Of a stretch of 26,017 nucleotides of DNA, positions 14,383 through 22,612 are shown in pieces (position 1 is the first letter of the stretch; each line of letters opens with the position of its first letter). Origin of the DNA: VBCK01 sp035511515 (GTDB taxonomy: Bacteria > Pseudomonadota > Gammaproteobacteria > Burkholderiales > Burkholderiaceae_F); NCBI GenBank assembly GCA_035511515.1, contig DATKFG010000033.1, positions 1-26,017 of the forward strand, read 5' to 3'. The position numbers and the translations under genes are program-made. Under the pieces are notes generated by a model. It was given only the letters and a program-made list of their open reading frames with translations. It did no database searches and was not told where the DNA came from.

Positions 14383-14404
14383 GGGCGGGCGACCGCCCTT
14401 TTTT
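14383..14404 (+). terminator. Intrinsic terminator after glnA
   Basis: GGGCGG and CCGCCC (14383-14398) pair around the tetraloop GCGA and are followed directly by six T (14399-14404). This is a textbook Rho-independent terminator 50 bases after the glnA stop, separating high-level glnA expression from the DUF4124-ntrBC genes. Confidence 0.9.
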
Positions 14405-14538
14405 GCATCGCGGCAAGATGCGGGCCCGCACCTGGGCCAAAAGGCTGGAAATGCTGTCGGATGAGCGCACAATCGGTATGCTTCGGCCACGAGCCCGCGC
14501 GTACACTGACTGCGCGATTGACCATTTGCTCCGAATCG

Positions 14539-15063
14539 ATGCGTCCCTTGCTCCGACCTGCTGGCGCGCTGTGGTGGCCGTTGCTTTGGCCCCTGTTGGC
14601 CCTTCCTGCGGCGGCGCAGCAGCCCGAGCCGATCTGGGCCTGCGTGGACGACCAGGGGCACAAGACCTTCTCGAATGTGATCACCGGGCACGATTGCCAC
14701 CGGATCGACGGAGTGGTCTCGACGATCCCCGGGACCTCGGCGCCGGCCCTGCGGCCGGTCCCGGTCCCGAGTGCCGCGACGCGGGGCGTATCGCCGGCCA
14801 ACTTTCCCCGCGTCGACCGCGACACCCAGAGGATGCGCGATGTGGACCGGCGCCGGATCCTGGAAGAAGAGCTGCGGATCGAACAGGAGCGCCTGACGCG
14901 CCTGCGCGAGGACTTCAACAACGGCACCCCGCACCCGGCTCCCGGCGAGATCGTCGGCTCCCCCGGCTACCGGGAGCGCACCCAGCACCTGCTGGACAAT
15001 ATCGAGCGCTCCGAGGGCTCGATCGCCTCGCTCAAGCGCGAGCTCGCGCCGCAGCGGTACTAA
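14539..15063 (+). CDS. DUF4124-type exported protein between glnA and ntrB
   Basis: This 174-residue protein starts at the ATG at 14539 (MRPLLRPAGALWWPLLWPLL); the frame is open from 14461, but that extension precedes the signal peptide. A Sec signal peptide is clear, with cleavage after ALPAAAQ near residues 24-26. The first mature segment IWACVDDQGHKTFSNVITGHDCH has the DUF4124 pattern (W-x-C-x-D-x-x-G-x-x-x-F-S-N) with paired cysteines. A Pro-rich linker and a charged helix with coiled-coil character follow (RRRILEEELRIEQERLTRLR). Genes of this type sit between glnA and ntrB in many Betaproteobacteria; the function is unknown. The family call rests on pattern recognition. Confidence 0.85.
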   Translation: MRPLLRPAGALWWPLLWPLLALPAAAQQPEPIWACVDDQGHKTFSNVITGHDCHRIDGVVSTIPGTSAPALRPVPVPSAATRGVSPANFPRVDRDTQRMRDVDRRRILEEELRIEQERLTRLREDFNNGTPHPAPGEIVGSPGYRERTQHLLDNIERSEGSIASLKRELAPQRY

Positions 15064-15065
15064 CT

Positions 15066-15108
15066 CCCTCACCCCCTCCCCTCTCCCGCTGCGCGGGCGA
15101 GGGGCGAT
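15066..15108. repeat. Partial inverted copy of the palindromic repeat (hairpin A only)
   Basis: Beginning three bases after the DUF4124 gene stop, this 43-bp sequence is the reverse complement of the repeat family with hairpin B missing: it has the CCCTCACCC end joined directly to the CCCCTC/GAGGGG, CCCGC/GCGGG hairpin. It shows that the element is modular. With the following direct copy it forms a 33-bp perfect inverted repeat. Confidence 0.8.
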
Positions 15109-15152
15109 TAAGCCCAACCCATTCAGCGTCAACGCACAGCTTGGCGACGCTT

Positions 15153-15235
15153 GATCGCCCCTCGCCCGCGCAGCGGGAGAGGGGAGAGCTCGCCCTGCGA
15201 AGCCGGGCTACGCCCGGCGAAGCAGGGGGGTGAGG
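15153..15235. repeat. Two-hairpin palindromic repeat, copy 2, before ntrB
   Basis: This 83-bp unit is identical to 11385-11467 at 81 positions. It has the same two hairpins and the same GGGTGAGG end, here placed so that GAGG lies 6 bases before the ntrB ATG. Its first 33 bases (15154-15186) are the exact complement of 15076-15108, separated by 45 bases, so the intergenic transcript can fold into one very long stem. Confidence 0.85.
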
Positions 15236-15241
15236 TCCGGA

Positions 15242-16336
15242 ATGAAGCTCCGCGCCGACCCAAGCTCCTTCGCGCCCGACGCCGCAGCCGCGTATGCGGG
15301 CCTGGAGCTGCTGTCCACGGCCGTGCTGGTGATCGACGTCGAAGGCCGGGTGCGCTGGGTCAACCAGTCGGCCGAGGCCATGGTGGATGTTTCGCGCCGG
15401 ATCCTGCACGGACAGCTGGCGCGCGGACTTTTCAACGACCCGCTGCCGATCGACCGTCTGCTGGACGACTCGACCTCGGGCGTGTCCGAGACGCGGCGGC
15501 AGGCGATGTCGCTGCGGCGGCCGTTGCGCGAACCGTTGCCGGTGCACGTGGTCGCCACCACGCTGCACATCGAAGATACGCCGCTGATGCTGGAGCTGTT
15601 GCCGATCGAGCAGCAGCTGAAGGTCAACCGGGAGGAGCGCCAGCTCGACATGAGCGAAGCCAGCCGGCGCCTGATGCGCAACCTGGCGCACGAGATCAAA
15701 AATCCCCTCGGTGGCATCCGCGGAGCGGCCCAGTTGCTGGAAACGGAGCTGCGCACGCACGAGGAGCGCGAATACACCGGGGTCATCATCGCCGAGGCCG
15801 ACCGGCTGCAAGGTCTGGTCGACCGCGTGCTGGCCTCGCACCGCGCCCCGCGCGTGGTGGCCGAGCTGAACATCCACGAGGTGTGCGAGCGGGTCCGCTC
15901 CGTCATCCTGGCCGAGTACCCGAACGGGCTGCTGATCGACCGGGACTATGACGCCTCGGTTCCCGAGTTCCGGGGCGACCGCGAGCAGCTGATCCAGGCG
16001 CTGCTGAACGTGGTGCGCAACGCGGCCCAGGCGCTGCGCGCCCGGATCGCGATGGGCGATGCCTGCGTGGCGCTGCGCACCCGGGTGGCGCAGCAGGTCA
16101 CGATGCTGCGCCGACCCTGCAAGCTGGCACTGGATTTGCGTGTAATCGACAACGGTCCGGGCATTCCGGAGGAGCTGAAGGAGCGCGTGTTCGACCCGCT
16201 GGTGTCAGGGCGGGAGGGCGGCAGCGGACTGGGACTGTCGCTGGCGCAGGAGTTCATTCACCAGAACGGCGGCACGATCGATTTCGAAAGCGTCCCTGGC
16301 CGGACCGACTTTCGGATCCTGTTGCCGCTGCGATGA
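15242..16336 (+). CDS. glnL: Nitrogen regulation sensor histidine kinase NtrB (GlnL)
   Basis: NtrB is the cytosolic kinase/phosphatase of NtrC, controlled by PII protein. The 364-residue protein has an N-terminal PAS domain (LELLSTAVLVIDVEGRVRWV, NQSAEAM), the H-box LAHEIKNPLGGIRGAAQLLE with phospho-accepting His150, an N-box (ALLNVVRNAAQAL), and G-boxes VIDNGPGIPEE and GSGLGLSLAQEFI followed by HQNGGTIDFES. There are no membrane segments, as expected. I start at the ATG at 15242; the GTG at 15230 lies in the repeat. The Shine-Dalgarno GAGG is contributed by that repeat. ntrC follows closely, its upstream ATG overlapping the ntrB stop. Confidence 0.97.
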   Translation: MKLRADPSSFAPDAAAAYAGLELLSTAVLVIDVEGRVRWVNQSAEAMVDVSRRILHGQLARGLFNDPLPIDRLLDDSTSGVSETRRQAMSLRRPLREPLPVHVVATTLHIEDTPLMLELLPIEQQLKVNREERQLDMSEASRRLMRNLAHEIKNPLGGIRGAAQLLETELRTHEEREYTGVIIAEADRLQGLVDRVLASHRAPRVVAELNIHEVCERVRSVILAEYPNGLLIDRDYDASVPEFRGDREQLIQALLNVVRNAAQALRARIAMGDACVALRTRVAQQVTMLRRPCKLALDLRVIDNGPGIPEELKERVFDPLVSGREGGSGLGLSLAQEFIHQNGGTIDFESVPGRTDFRILLPLR

Positions 16337-16350
16337 AGGCTGAGGCCTCT

Positions 16351-17826
16351 ATGAAACCGATCTGGATCGTCGACGACGACCGCTCGATCCGCTGGGTGCT
16401 CGAGCGCGCCCTGGCCAAAGCGAGCCTGCCCTGCCGTGCTTTCGCGCAGGCTCAGGAGGTGCTCTCCGCGCTGGAGGCGGAAACCCCGCAGGTGCTGGTC
16501 TCCGATATCCGGATGCCGGGCGTGAGCGGCATCGGACTGTTGCAGACGGTCAAGCAGCGCCACCCCTCGCTGCCGGTGATCATCATGACCGCGTTTTCCG
16601 ACCTGGACAGCGCGGTGTCGGCGTTCCAGGGCGGCGCCTTCGAGTACCTGCCCAAGCCGTTCGACGTGGACAAGGCGGTCGCGCTGATCCGGCGCGCGGT
16701 CGACGAAAGCCTGCGCGACAGCGGCCCGGACGAACCGGCCGGCGAGGTGCCCGAGATCCTGGGCCAGGCGCCGGCGATGCACGAGGTATTCCGGGCCATC
16801 GGGCGCCTGTCGCAGTCTTCGGTCACGGTGCTGATCACCGGCGAATCGGGCAGCGGCAAGGAGGTGGTGGCGCGCGCGCTGCATCGGCACAGCGCGCGGG
16901 GCGAAAAGCCGTTCATCGCGCTGAACATGGCGGCGATCCCGCGCGACCTGCTCGAGTCGGAGCTGTTCGGCCACGAGCGGGGCGCCTTCACCGGCGCGCA
17001 GGCGATGCGGCGCGGCCGCTTCGAGCAGGCCGAGGGCGGCACGCTCTTCCTGGACGAGATCGGCGACATGCCGGCCGAGCTGCAGACGCGTCTGTTGCGC
17101 GTGCTGTCGGACGGATGCTTCTACCGGGTCGGCGGGCACCAGCCGCTGCGCGCCGACGTGCGGGTGATCGCTGCCACCCATCAGGACCTGGAGGAGCGCG
17201 TCAAGCAGGGACTGTTCCGCGAGGATCTGTACCACCGGCTGAACGTGATCCAGCTGCGGCTGCCGCCGCTGCGCGAACGGCGCGAGGACATTCCGATGCT
17301 GGCGCGCCATTTCCTGCTGCGCAGCGCGCGCGAGCTCGGTGTCGAGCCCAAACGCCTGGCGCCCGAAGCGGCCGAACGGATCGCGCAGCTGCCGTTCCCC
17401 GGCAACGTTCGCCAGCTCGAGAACCTGTGCCACTGGCTCACGGTGCTGGCGCCGGCCCAGCTGGTGCAGGTCTCCGATCTTCCGGGCGAACTGCAGCCGG
17501 CCGCAACCGGGACCTCGCCGCCCGTCTCGGCCGCCTCTGCGAGAACTCCAGCGGCCCTGGCCTCCGAAGCCGGGGCGGAAGCCCCGGGCAAGGAGGCCGA
17601 GCCGCGCTGGACCGAACTGCTGGCGGCCGACGTGGAGCGCCTGATGCACCAGGGCACCGCCGCCGTGATCGACGAGCTCACGCGCCACTTCGAGTCGACC
17701 GTGATCCGCACCGCGCTGAAGATGACGCAAGGGCGGCGCATCGAGGCGGCCGCCCGGCTGGGGCTGGGACGCAACACGATCACGCGCAAGATCCAGAGCC
17801 TGGGGCTGGACGCGCCGCCGCGCTGA
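16351..17826 (+). CDS. glnG: Nitrogen regulation response regulator NtrC (GlnG)
   Basis: This 491-residue sigma54 activator starts at the ATG at 16351 (MKPIWIVDDDRSIRWVLERA), which has GAGG 5 bases upstream. An ATG at 16333 overlapping the ntrB stop would add six residues but has no Shine-Dalgarno. The receiver domain carries phospho-acceptor Asp52 (VSDIRMPG), Thr (IIMTAFSDLDSAV) and Lys (YLPKPFD). The AAA+ domain shows Walker A GESGSGKE, the sigma54-contact GAFTGA loop (ERGAFTGAQ), Walker B GGTLFLDEIGDMP and the arginine region LYHRLNVIQLRLPPLRER. A Fis-type helix-turn-helix ends the protein (GRRIEAAARLGLGRNTITRK). It should act at the sites upstream of glnA. A Pro/Ala-rich linker of about 40 residues precedes the DNA-binding domain. 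Confidence 0.98.
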   Translation: MKPIWIVDDDRSIRWVLERALAKASLPCRAFAQAQEVLSALEAETPQVLVSDIRMPGVSGIGLLQTVKQRHPSLPVIIMTAFSDLDSAVSAFQGGAFEYLPKPFDVDKAVALIRRAVDESLRDSGPDEPAGEVPEILGQAPAMHEVFRAIGRLSQSSVTVLITGESGSGKEVVARALHRHSARGEKPFIALNMAAIPRDLLESELFGHERGAFTGAQAMRRGRFEQAEGGTLFLDEIGDMPAELQTRLLRVLSDGCFYRVGGHQPLRADVRVIAATHQDLEERVKQGLFREDLYHRLNVIQLRLPPLRERREDIPMLARHFLLRSARELGVEPKRLAPEAAERIAQLPFPGNVRQLENLCHWLTVLAPAQLVQVSDLPGELQPAATGTSPPVSAASARTPAALASEAGAEAPGKEAEPRWTELLAADVERLMHQGTAAVIDELTRHFESTVIRTALKMTQGRRIEAAARLGLGRNTITRKIQSLGLDAPPR

Positions 17827-17936
17827 CGCATCCGGCGTGGCCGACGAGCGCGCCGGGCTCCTTCTTCGTACAATCGACCGCTGAGCCGGTGCCGCAGGGA
17901 CGATGCCGGCCTGCAGCGACATCAGAGGAGACAGCA

Positions 17937-20186
17937 GTGCGGGTACACAAGCGCGCGGCGGCCGCAACGCTGGGCCTGCTGCTGGCCGCGTGCGGGCCGG
18001 TCGCGAACGCGCCCTACCCGGTGGACTGGATCGGCAGCAACACGCTCTTCACGTCGTTCCAGGAACGCCCGAAGTTTCTCGATCCGATCAGCTCGTACAA
18101 CCTGGACGAGACGCCGTGGACCTACGGCATCTACGAGCCGCCGCTGCGCTACCACTACCTGAAGCGGCCCTATCAGCTCGTTCCGCGCACCACCGTTGAT
18201 CTGCCCGAGGTCGCGTACCTGGACAAGGACGGCAAACGTCTGCCCGACGACGCCGACTCCGAGCGGATCGCCGTGAGCGTGTACACGATCCGTCTGAAGC
18301 CCGGCATCCTGTTCCAGCCCCATCCGGCGTTCGCGCGGGATGCCTCGGGTCGTTACCTGTACCAGGATTTGAGCGCCGAGCGGATCGCCCGCTGCTCCAC
18401 GCCAGCCGACTTTCCGCTGCAGGCGGCGGCGTCCTCCACGCGCGAGCTCACCGCCGACGATTACGTCTACCAGATCAAGCGCATCGGCAGTCCCTACGTC
18501 ACCACCCCCTCCAGGTTGTTCGGGCTGATGGGCGAGTACATCGAGGGCTTGAAGGAGTTCAACGATCGGCTCAGCGCCGAGCGCGATCGCGCCCTGGGCG
18601 GCCTGAGCGCGCGCGACCAGTACCTGCCGTGGCGCGATCTGCGCCAGGAGCCGCTGTCGGGCGCGCAGGCGCTGGACGAGCGCACGCTGCAGGTCCGGAT
18701 CAAGGGCAAGTATCCGCAGTTCCGCTTCTGGCTCGCGATGAGCTTTTTCGCGCCCGTCCCGTGGGAGGCCGAGCGCTTCTACGCCCAGCGCGGCATGCGC
18801 GAGCGGGCCCTGACGTTGAACCTGTGGCCGGTCGGAACGGGCCCTTACATGCTGTCCGAGCAGAGCGCCACGCGCTACGTGATGGTGCGCAACCCGAACT
18901 ATCGCGGCGAGCCTTATCCGAGCGAAGGCATGCCGGGCGACCGCGAAGCGGGCCTGCTGGACGATGCCGGCAAGCGCACGCCTTTCATCGACCGCATCGT
19001 CTCGACGCTGGAGCGCGAGGGCGAGCCCGAGCAGGTCAAGTTCCTGCAGGGCTACTACGACGTGGTCACCATCGAGCGCTACGACCGGTCGTTCGCGCTG
19101 CAAAAGGAGCTCGCCGAGGGCACCGGCCGCGCGAAGATGATGACCGAGCACGGTCTGCAGTTCCTCACGGCGGTGGACCCGAACAACTGGTACGTGGGCT
19201 TCAACTGGCTCGATCCGGTGGTGGGCAAGGGTGCCACCCCCGAGCAGGCGGTGCGCAACCGCAAGCTGCGCCAGGCGCTGTCGATCGCAACCGACTGGGA
19301 GGAGTGGACCTCCGTTTTCTACGACACCTACGGTCCGGCCAAGACCGCGATGGGGCCGATTCCGCCGGGTCTGTTCGGCTATCGGGAGGGGCCGGCCGGC
19401 ATCAACCCGGTCACGCACACCTGGGTCAATGGGCGCGCGCAGCGCCGCCCGCTCGAGGAGGCCCGGCGCCTGCTGGCCGAAGCCGGCTACCCGGGCGGGC
19501 GCGAGGCGGCCACCGGCAAGCCGCTGGTGCTGTACTTCGACGTCAACGGCGTCGGCCCGAACTACCAGGCGCGGCTGGACTGGCAGATCAAGCAATACGC
19601 CAAGCTGGGAATCCAGCTCGAGGTGCGCGCCGCCGACTACAACCGTTTCCAGGAAAAGATGTTCAAGGGCGCCCAGCAGCTGTGGTTCTGGGGCTGGTTC
19701 TCCGATTACCCCGACCCGGAAAACTTCCTGTTCCTGCTGTACGGGCCACAGGCGCGCGTGAAGACCAAGGGCGAAAACGACAGCAACTGGGAGAGCGCCG
19801 AGTACGACGCGCTGTACCGGCGCATGAAGGACCTGCCCGATGGTCCGCAACGGCAGGCGTTGATCGACCAGATGGTGCAGCTGACCCAGAAGGAGGCGAT
19901 CTGGAGTTTCGGCATCTTTCCCGGCAACACGGGCGTGTATCAGCCGTGGCTGCACAATGCGCTGCCGACCTCGGTGATACTCGACAAGATCCAGTACATG
20001 AAGGTCGAGCCCGGGGTGCGCCTGGCCCGGATCGCCCAGTGGAACCGGCCGCGCCCCTGGCCGCTCGCCTGGCTGGCCGCGTGCCTGGCGCTGCTCGCTG
20101 TTCCGGCCTGGCGCATCTGGCGGCGGCGCGAGCGTCGCGATGGCCGCACCGCCCTGGTGTGGACCGCCTCGTCGAAGGTCGGCTAG
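17937..20186 (+). CDS. Peptide-type ABC transporter substrate-binding protein, with C-terminal anchor
   Basis: This 749-residue SBP_bac_5 family protein is longer than DppA/OppA (about 540). It starts at GTG 17937, with AGGAG 7 bases upstream. The N-terminus has a lipoprotein signal with lipobox LLLAACG near residues 13-19. Family segments include LNLWPVGTGPYMLSEQSATR, VMVRNPNYRGEPYP, RNRKLRQALSIATDWEEW, RLLAEAGYPGG and LWFWGWFSDYPDPENFLFLL. Residues 709-728 (PLAWLAACLALLAVPAWRIW) form a hydrophobic segment followed by RRRERR, a likely membrane anchor. The protein presumably delivers oligopeptides or similar solutes to the two permeases. It lies three bases before the first permease gene. The double anchoring is odd for a binding protein; substrate is unknown. 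Confidence 0.93.
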   Translation: MRVHKRAAAATLGLLLAACGPVANAPYPVDWIGSNTLFTSFQERPKFLDPISSYNLDETPWTYGIYEPPLRYHYLKRPYQLVPRTTVDLPEVAYLDKDGKRLPDDADSERIAVSVYTIRLKPGILFQPHPAFARDASGRYLYQDLSAERIARCSTPADFPLQAAASSTRELTADDYVYQIKRIGSPYVTTPSRLFGLMGEYIEGLKEFNDRLSAERDRALGGLSARDQYLPWRDLRQEPLSGAQALDERTLQVRIKGKYPQFRFWLAMSFFAPVPWEAERFYAQRGMRERALTLNLWPVGTGPYMLSEQSATRYVMVRNPNYRGEPYPSEGMPGDREAGLLDDAGKRTPFIDRIVSTLEREGEPEQVKFLQGYYDVVTIERYDRSFALQKELAEGTGRAKMMTEHGLQFLTAVDPNNWYVGFNWLDPVVGKGATPEQAVRNRKLRQALSIATDWEEWTSVFYDTYGPAKTAMGPIPPGLFGYREGPAGINPVTHTWVNGRAQRRPLEEARRLLAEAGYPGGREAATGKPLVLYFDVNGVGPNYQARLDWQIKQYAKLGIQLEVRAADYNRFQEKMFKGAQQLWFWGWFSDYPDPENFLFLLYGPQARVKTKGENDSNWESAEYDALYRRMKDLPDGPQRQALIDQMVQLTQKEAIWSFGIFPGNTGVYQPWLHNALPTSVILDKIQYMKVEPGVRLARIAQWNRPRPWPLAWLAACLALLAVPAWRIWRRRERRDGRTALVWTASSKVG

Positions 20187-20189
20187 CCG

Positions 20190-21161
20190 ATGTTCGCTTT
20201 CGCGCTGCGGCGCACCCTGTATTCGGTCCTGGTGCTGCTGGGCGTGAACGCGGTGACCTTCGTGCTGTTCTTCGCCGTGAACACGCCCGACGACATGGCG
20301 CGCATGCAGCTGGGGCGGCGCGTCACGGCCGAGGCGATCGAGCGCTGGAAGGCCCAGCAGGGCTATGACCGGCCGCTGTTCCTGAACGAGCGCGCCCCCG
20401 GCCTGCACAAGCTCACCGACACGGTGTTCTACGAGACCACCGCGCGGGCCATGTCGCTGGATCTGGGCCGCACCAACGAGGGGCGGGTGATTTCCGAGGA
20501 GCTCAGCCATCGCGTCGTGCCCTCGGCGATGATCGCGCTGCCCGTGCTGGCGCTGGTGGTGACCGCCTCGGTGCTGGCCGGGCTCGGACTGATCCTGTTT
20601 CGCGCCACCGCGCTGGAGCGCGCCGGCGTGATTGCGCTGGTCGCGCTGATGTCGATCTCGACGCTGTTCTTCATCATCACCGGCCAGTACGTGTTCGCGC
20701 GGGTGATGCAGTTGATGCCGATCTCCGGGTTCGTGGCCGGGCGGTCCAGCCCGCTGTTCGTGGCGCTGCCGGTGGCGGTGCTGGCGATCGCCTACCTGGG
20801 TCCGGAGGCGCGCCTGTTCCGCGCCGTATTCCTGGAAGAGCTGGGCAAGGACTACGTGCGCACGGCGCGCGCCAAGGGTCTGAGCGAGTTCGGCGTGATG
20901 GGCCACGTGCTGCGCAACTCGCTGATCCCGATCATCACCTCCTCCGGCTTGCTGCTTCCGGTCGTGTTCACCAGCACCATCGTCACCGAGACCTTCTTCA
21001 CGATCCCGGGCCTGGGCAGCTTCGCGATCGAGGGCATCACGCAGCAGGACTTCAATATCGTGCGGGCGATGGTGTTCGTCGGCTCGGTCCTGTACATCCT
21101 GGCGTTCCTGGTGACCGACCTGGCGTACGGCTGGGCCGATCCGAGGGTGCGGCTGCGATGA
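20190..21161 (+). CDS. ABC transporter permease, DppB/OppB type
   Basis: This 323-residue inner-membrane permease has about six transmembrane segments. The first is in the family-typical place (MFAFALRRTLYSVLVLLGVN), followed by a periplasmic stretch with SLDLGRTNEGRVISEELSHR. The cytoplasmic EAA loop that contacts the ATPase reads EELGKDYVRTARAKGLSEFG, followed by HVLRNSLIPIITSSGLLLPV and TETFFTIPGLG. Length is typical. It is separated from the binding-protein gene by three bases and from the second permease by 34, so the genes form one operon. Partner of the DppC-like permease; substrate cannot be told from sequence. Confidence 0.96.
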   Translation: MFAFALRRTLYSVLVLLGVNAVTFVLFFAVNTPDDMARMQLGRRVTAEAIERWKAQQGYDRPLFLNERAPGLHKLTDTVFYETTARAMSLDLGRTNEGRVISEELSHRVVPSAMIALPVLALVVTASVLAGLGLILFRATALERAGVIALVALMSISTLFFIITGQYVFARVMQLMPISGFVAGRSSPLFVALPVAVLAIAYLGPEARLFRAVFLEELGKDYVRTARAKGLSEFGVMGHVLRNSLIPIITSSGLLLPVVFTSTIVTETFFTIPGLGSFAIEGITQQDFNIVRAMVFVGSVLYILAFLVTDLAYGWADPRVRLR

Positions 21162-21195
21162 ATCCGGCACGCATCCCGGCCTGGAAAGAGCGCCG

Positions 21196-22596
21196 ATGAA
21201 GCCGATCCTGCTGTGGACCGACGCGGTGCTGTTTCTGCAATTGATCGCGGCGCTGCTGTACGGCTGGCGCGTGGCGCGCGCGCCGCACCTGGCGGCGACC
21301 TGGAGCCAGACCTTCAAGGATCCGGCCGGCGCCGCCGCCGGCACCGTGCTGGCCGTATTCGTCGTCATCGGCCTGGCCGACAGCGTGCACTTCCGCGCGG
21401 CCCTGTCGACCGCGCCGGGTGAGGCGGCGGCCTTTTCGCCGGTCACCACCTCGCTGCTGGACCGGGTGCTCGCGCACCAGCTGGACGGGGCCGAGACCAG
21501 CTATTCGGCGCCGCTCGCCACCCATGCGTTCGAGAAGCGCACCCAGGTCACCGAGCGCGGCGTGCTGCGCGACTATCCCCGCCTGGAGCACGCCGCCCGC
21601 GATCTGACCGATCCGCGGGGCCAGTGGCGCGCCGATGTGTTCACGCGCGCCGCCGCCGGAATCGCGGGCGGACTGGCGGCCGCGGCCGGCCTGGCGGTGC
21701 TGTGCGCCGCACTGCTGGCGCGGCGCCGCCGGATCGGAATCGCGCAGGCCGCCCGCCAGATCGCGGCGGGCCGCACGGACTACCCGCTGCGCTCCATGCT
21801 GGTGAGCGTGGCCGCCTTGTGCGTGCTGGCGGGCCTGATCGGGTCGCTGGCCGCCGAGTACCACGTGTTCGGAACGGACCGGGTCGGCAACGACCTGCTG
21901 GCGCTGGTGCTCAAGAGCGTTCGCACCGCCCTGGTGATCGGCACGATGACGACGCTGGTCACCCTGCCGATCGCGGTGGGCCTGGGGCTGGCGGCCGGCT
22001 ACCTGGGCGGAGTGGTCGACGAGGCCATCCAGTACGTGGTGACGGTGATCAATTCGATCCCGTACGTGCTGCTGATCGCAGCCGGCGTGCTGATCCTGCT
22101 CGTGTACCTGGACACGCATCCGGAGCAGTTCCAGACCGCGGCCGAGCGAACCGATGCGCGCCTGTTCTTCCTGTGCGTGATCCTGGGAATGACGACCTGG
22201 ACCGACCTGTGCCGCCTGATCCGCGGCGAAGTGCTCAAGCTGCGCGAGCTCGACTTCGTGCAGGCGGCGCACGCCTTCGGCGTTCCGGCGGCGCGCATCA
22301 TGCGGGTGCACCTGCTGCCGAACGTGATGCACGTGATCCTGATCAACATCGTGATCAACTTCTCGAGCCTGGTGCTGGCCGAGGCGATCCTGTCGTACGT
22401 GGGGGTCGGCGTCGACCCGTCGATGGCGAGTTTCGGCACGCTGATCAACACCGCGCGCTTCGAGCTCGGGCGCCAGCCGGTGATCTGGTGGACGCTGGCG
22501 ACCTCCTTCACCTTCATGTTCACACTGGTGCTGTCCGCTAACGTGTTCGCCGACGCGGTGCGCGACGCCTTCGATCCGCGCGCGGCGCGGCGCTGA
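21196..22596 (+). CDS. ABC transporter permease, DppC/OppC type, with long N-terminal extension
   Basis: This permease has 466 residues, against about 290-300 for DppC. The standard core starts near residue 221 (EYHVFGTDRVGNDLL) and holds the EAA loop DFVQAAHAFGVPAARIMRVH, LPNVMHVILINIVINFSS and ILSYVGVGVDPSMASFGTLI. Ahead of it are two hydrophobic segments (about 8-24 and 46-62), a soluble stretch of some 90 residues (65-150) without recognised motif, and another hydrophobic segment (152-175), then a basic loop and the first core helix near 200-218. The soluble stretch is probably periplasmic and may contact the oversized binding protein; this is inference. AAAGAG precedes the ATG, and the ATPase gene follows after 16 bases. 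Confidence 0.94.
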   Translation: MKPILLWTDAVLFLQLIAALLYGWRVARAPHLAATWSQTFKDPAGAAAGTVLAVFVVIGLADSVHFRAALSTAPGEAAAFSPVTTSLLDRVLAHQLDGAETSYSAPLATHAFEKRTQVTERGVLRDYPRLEHAARDLTDPRGQWRADVFTRAAAGIAGGLAAAAGLAVLCAALLARRRRIGIAQAARQIAAGRTDYPLRSMLVSVAALCVLAGLIGSLAAEYHVFGTDRVGNDLLALVLKSVRTALVIGTMTTLVTLPIAVGLGLAAGYLGGVVDEAIQYVVTVINSIPYVLLIAAGVLILLVYLDTHPEQFQTAAERTDARLFFLCVILGMTTWTDLCRLIRGEVLKLRELDFVQAAHAFGVPAARIMRVHLLPNVMHVILINIVINFSSLVLAEAILSYVGVGVDPSMASFGTLINTARFELGRQPVIWWTLATSFTFMFTLVLSANVFADAVRDAFDPRAARR

Positions 22597-22612
22597 AGCG
22601 GCCTCGACGACG

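Noticed and set aside
12741..14927. Open frame of 728 codons on the minus strand across glnA
   Set aside because: Shadow of glnA and of its upstream control region; it would run through the sigma54 promoter and the glnA terminator.
11385..15235. Repeats as a CRISPR array or insertion sequence
   Set aside because: There are only two full copies, 3.7 kb apart, with no regular spacers, no cas genes and no transposase in the window.
17922..21449. Open frame of 1175 codons on the minus strand, opposite the importer genes
   Set aside because: Antisense shadow of the binding protein and permease genes; composition is low-complexity Arg/Gln/His and it has no domain signatures.
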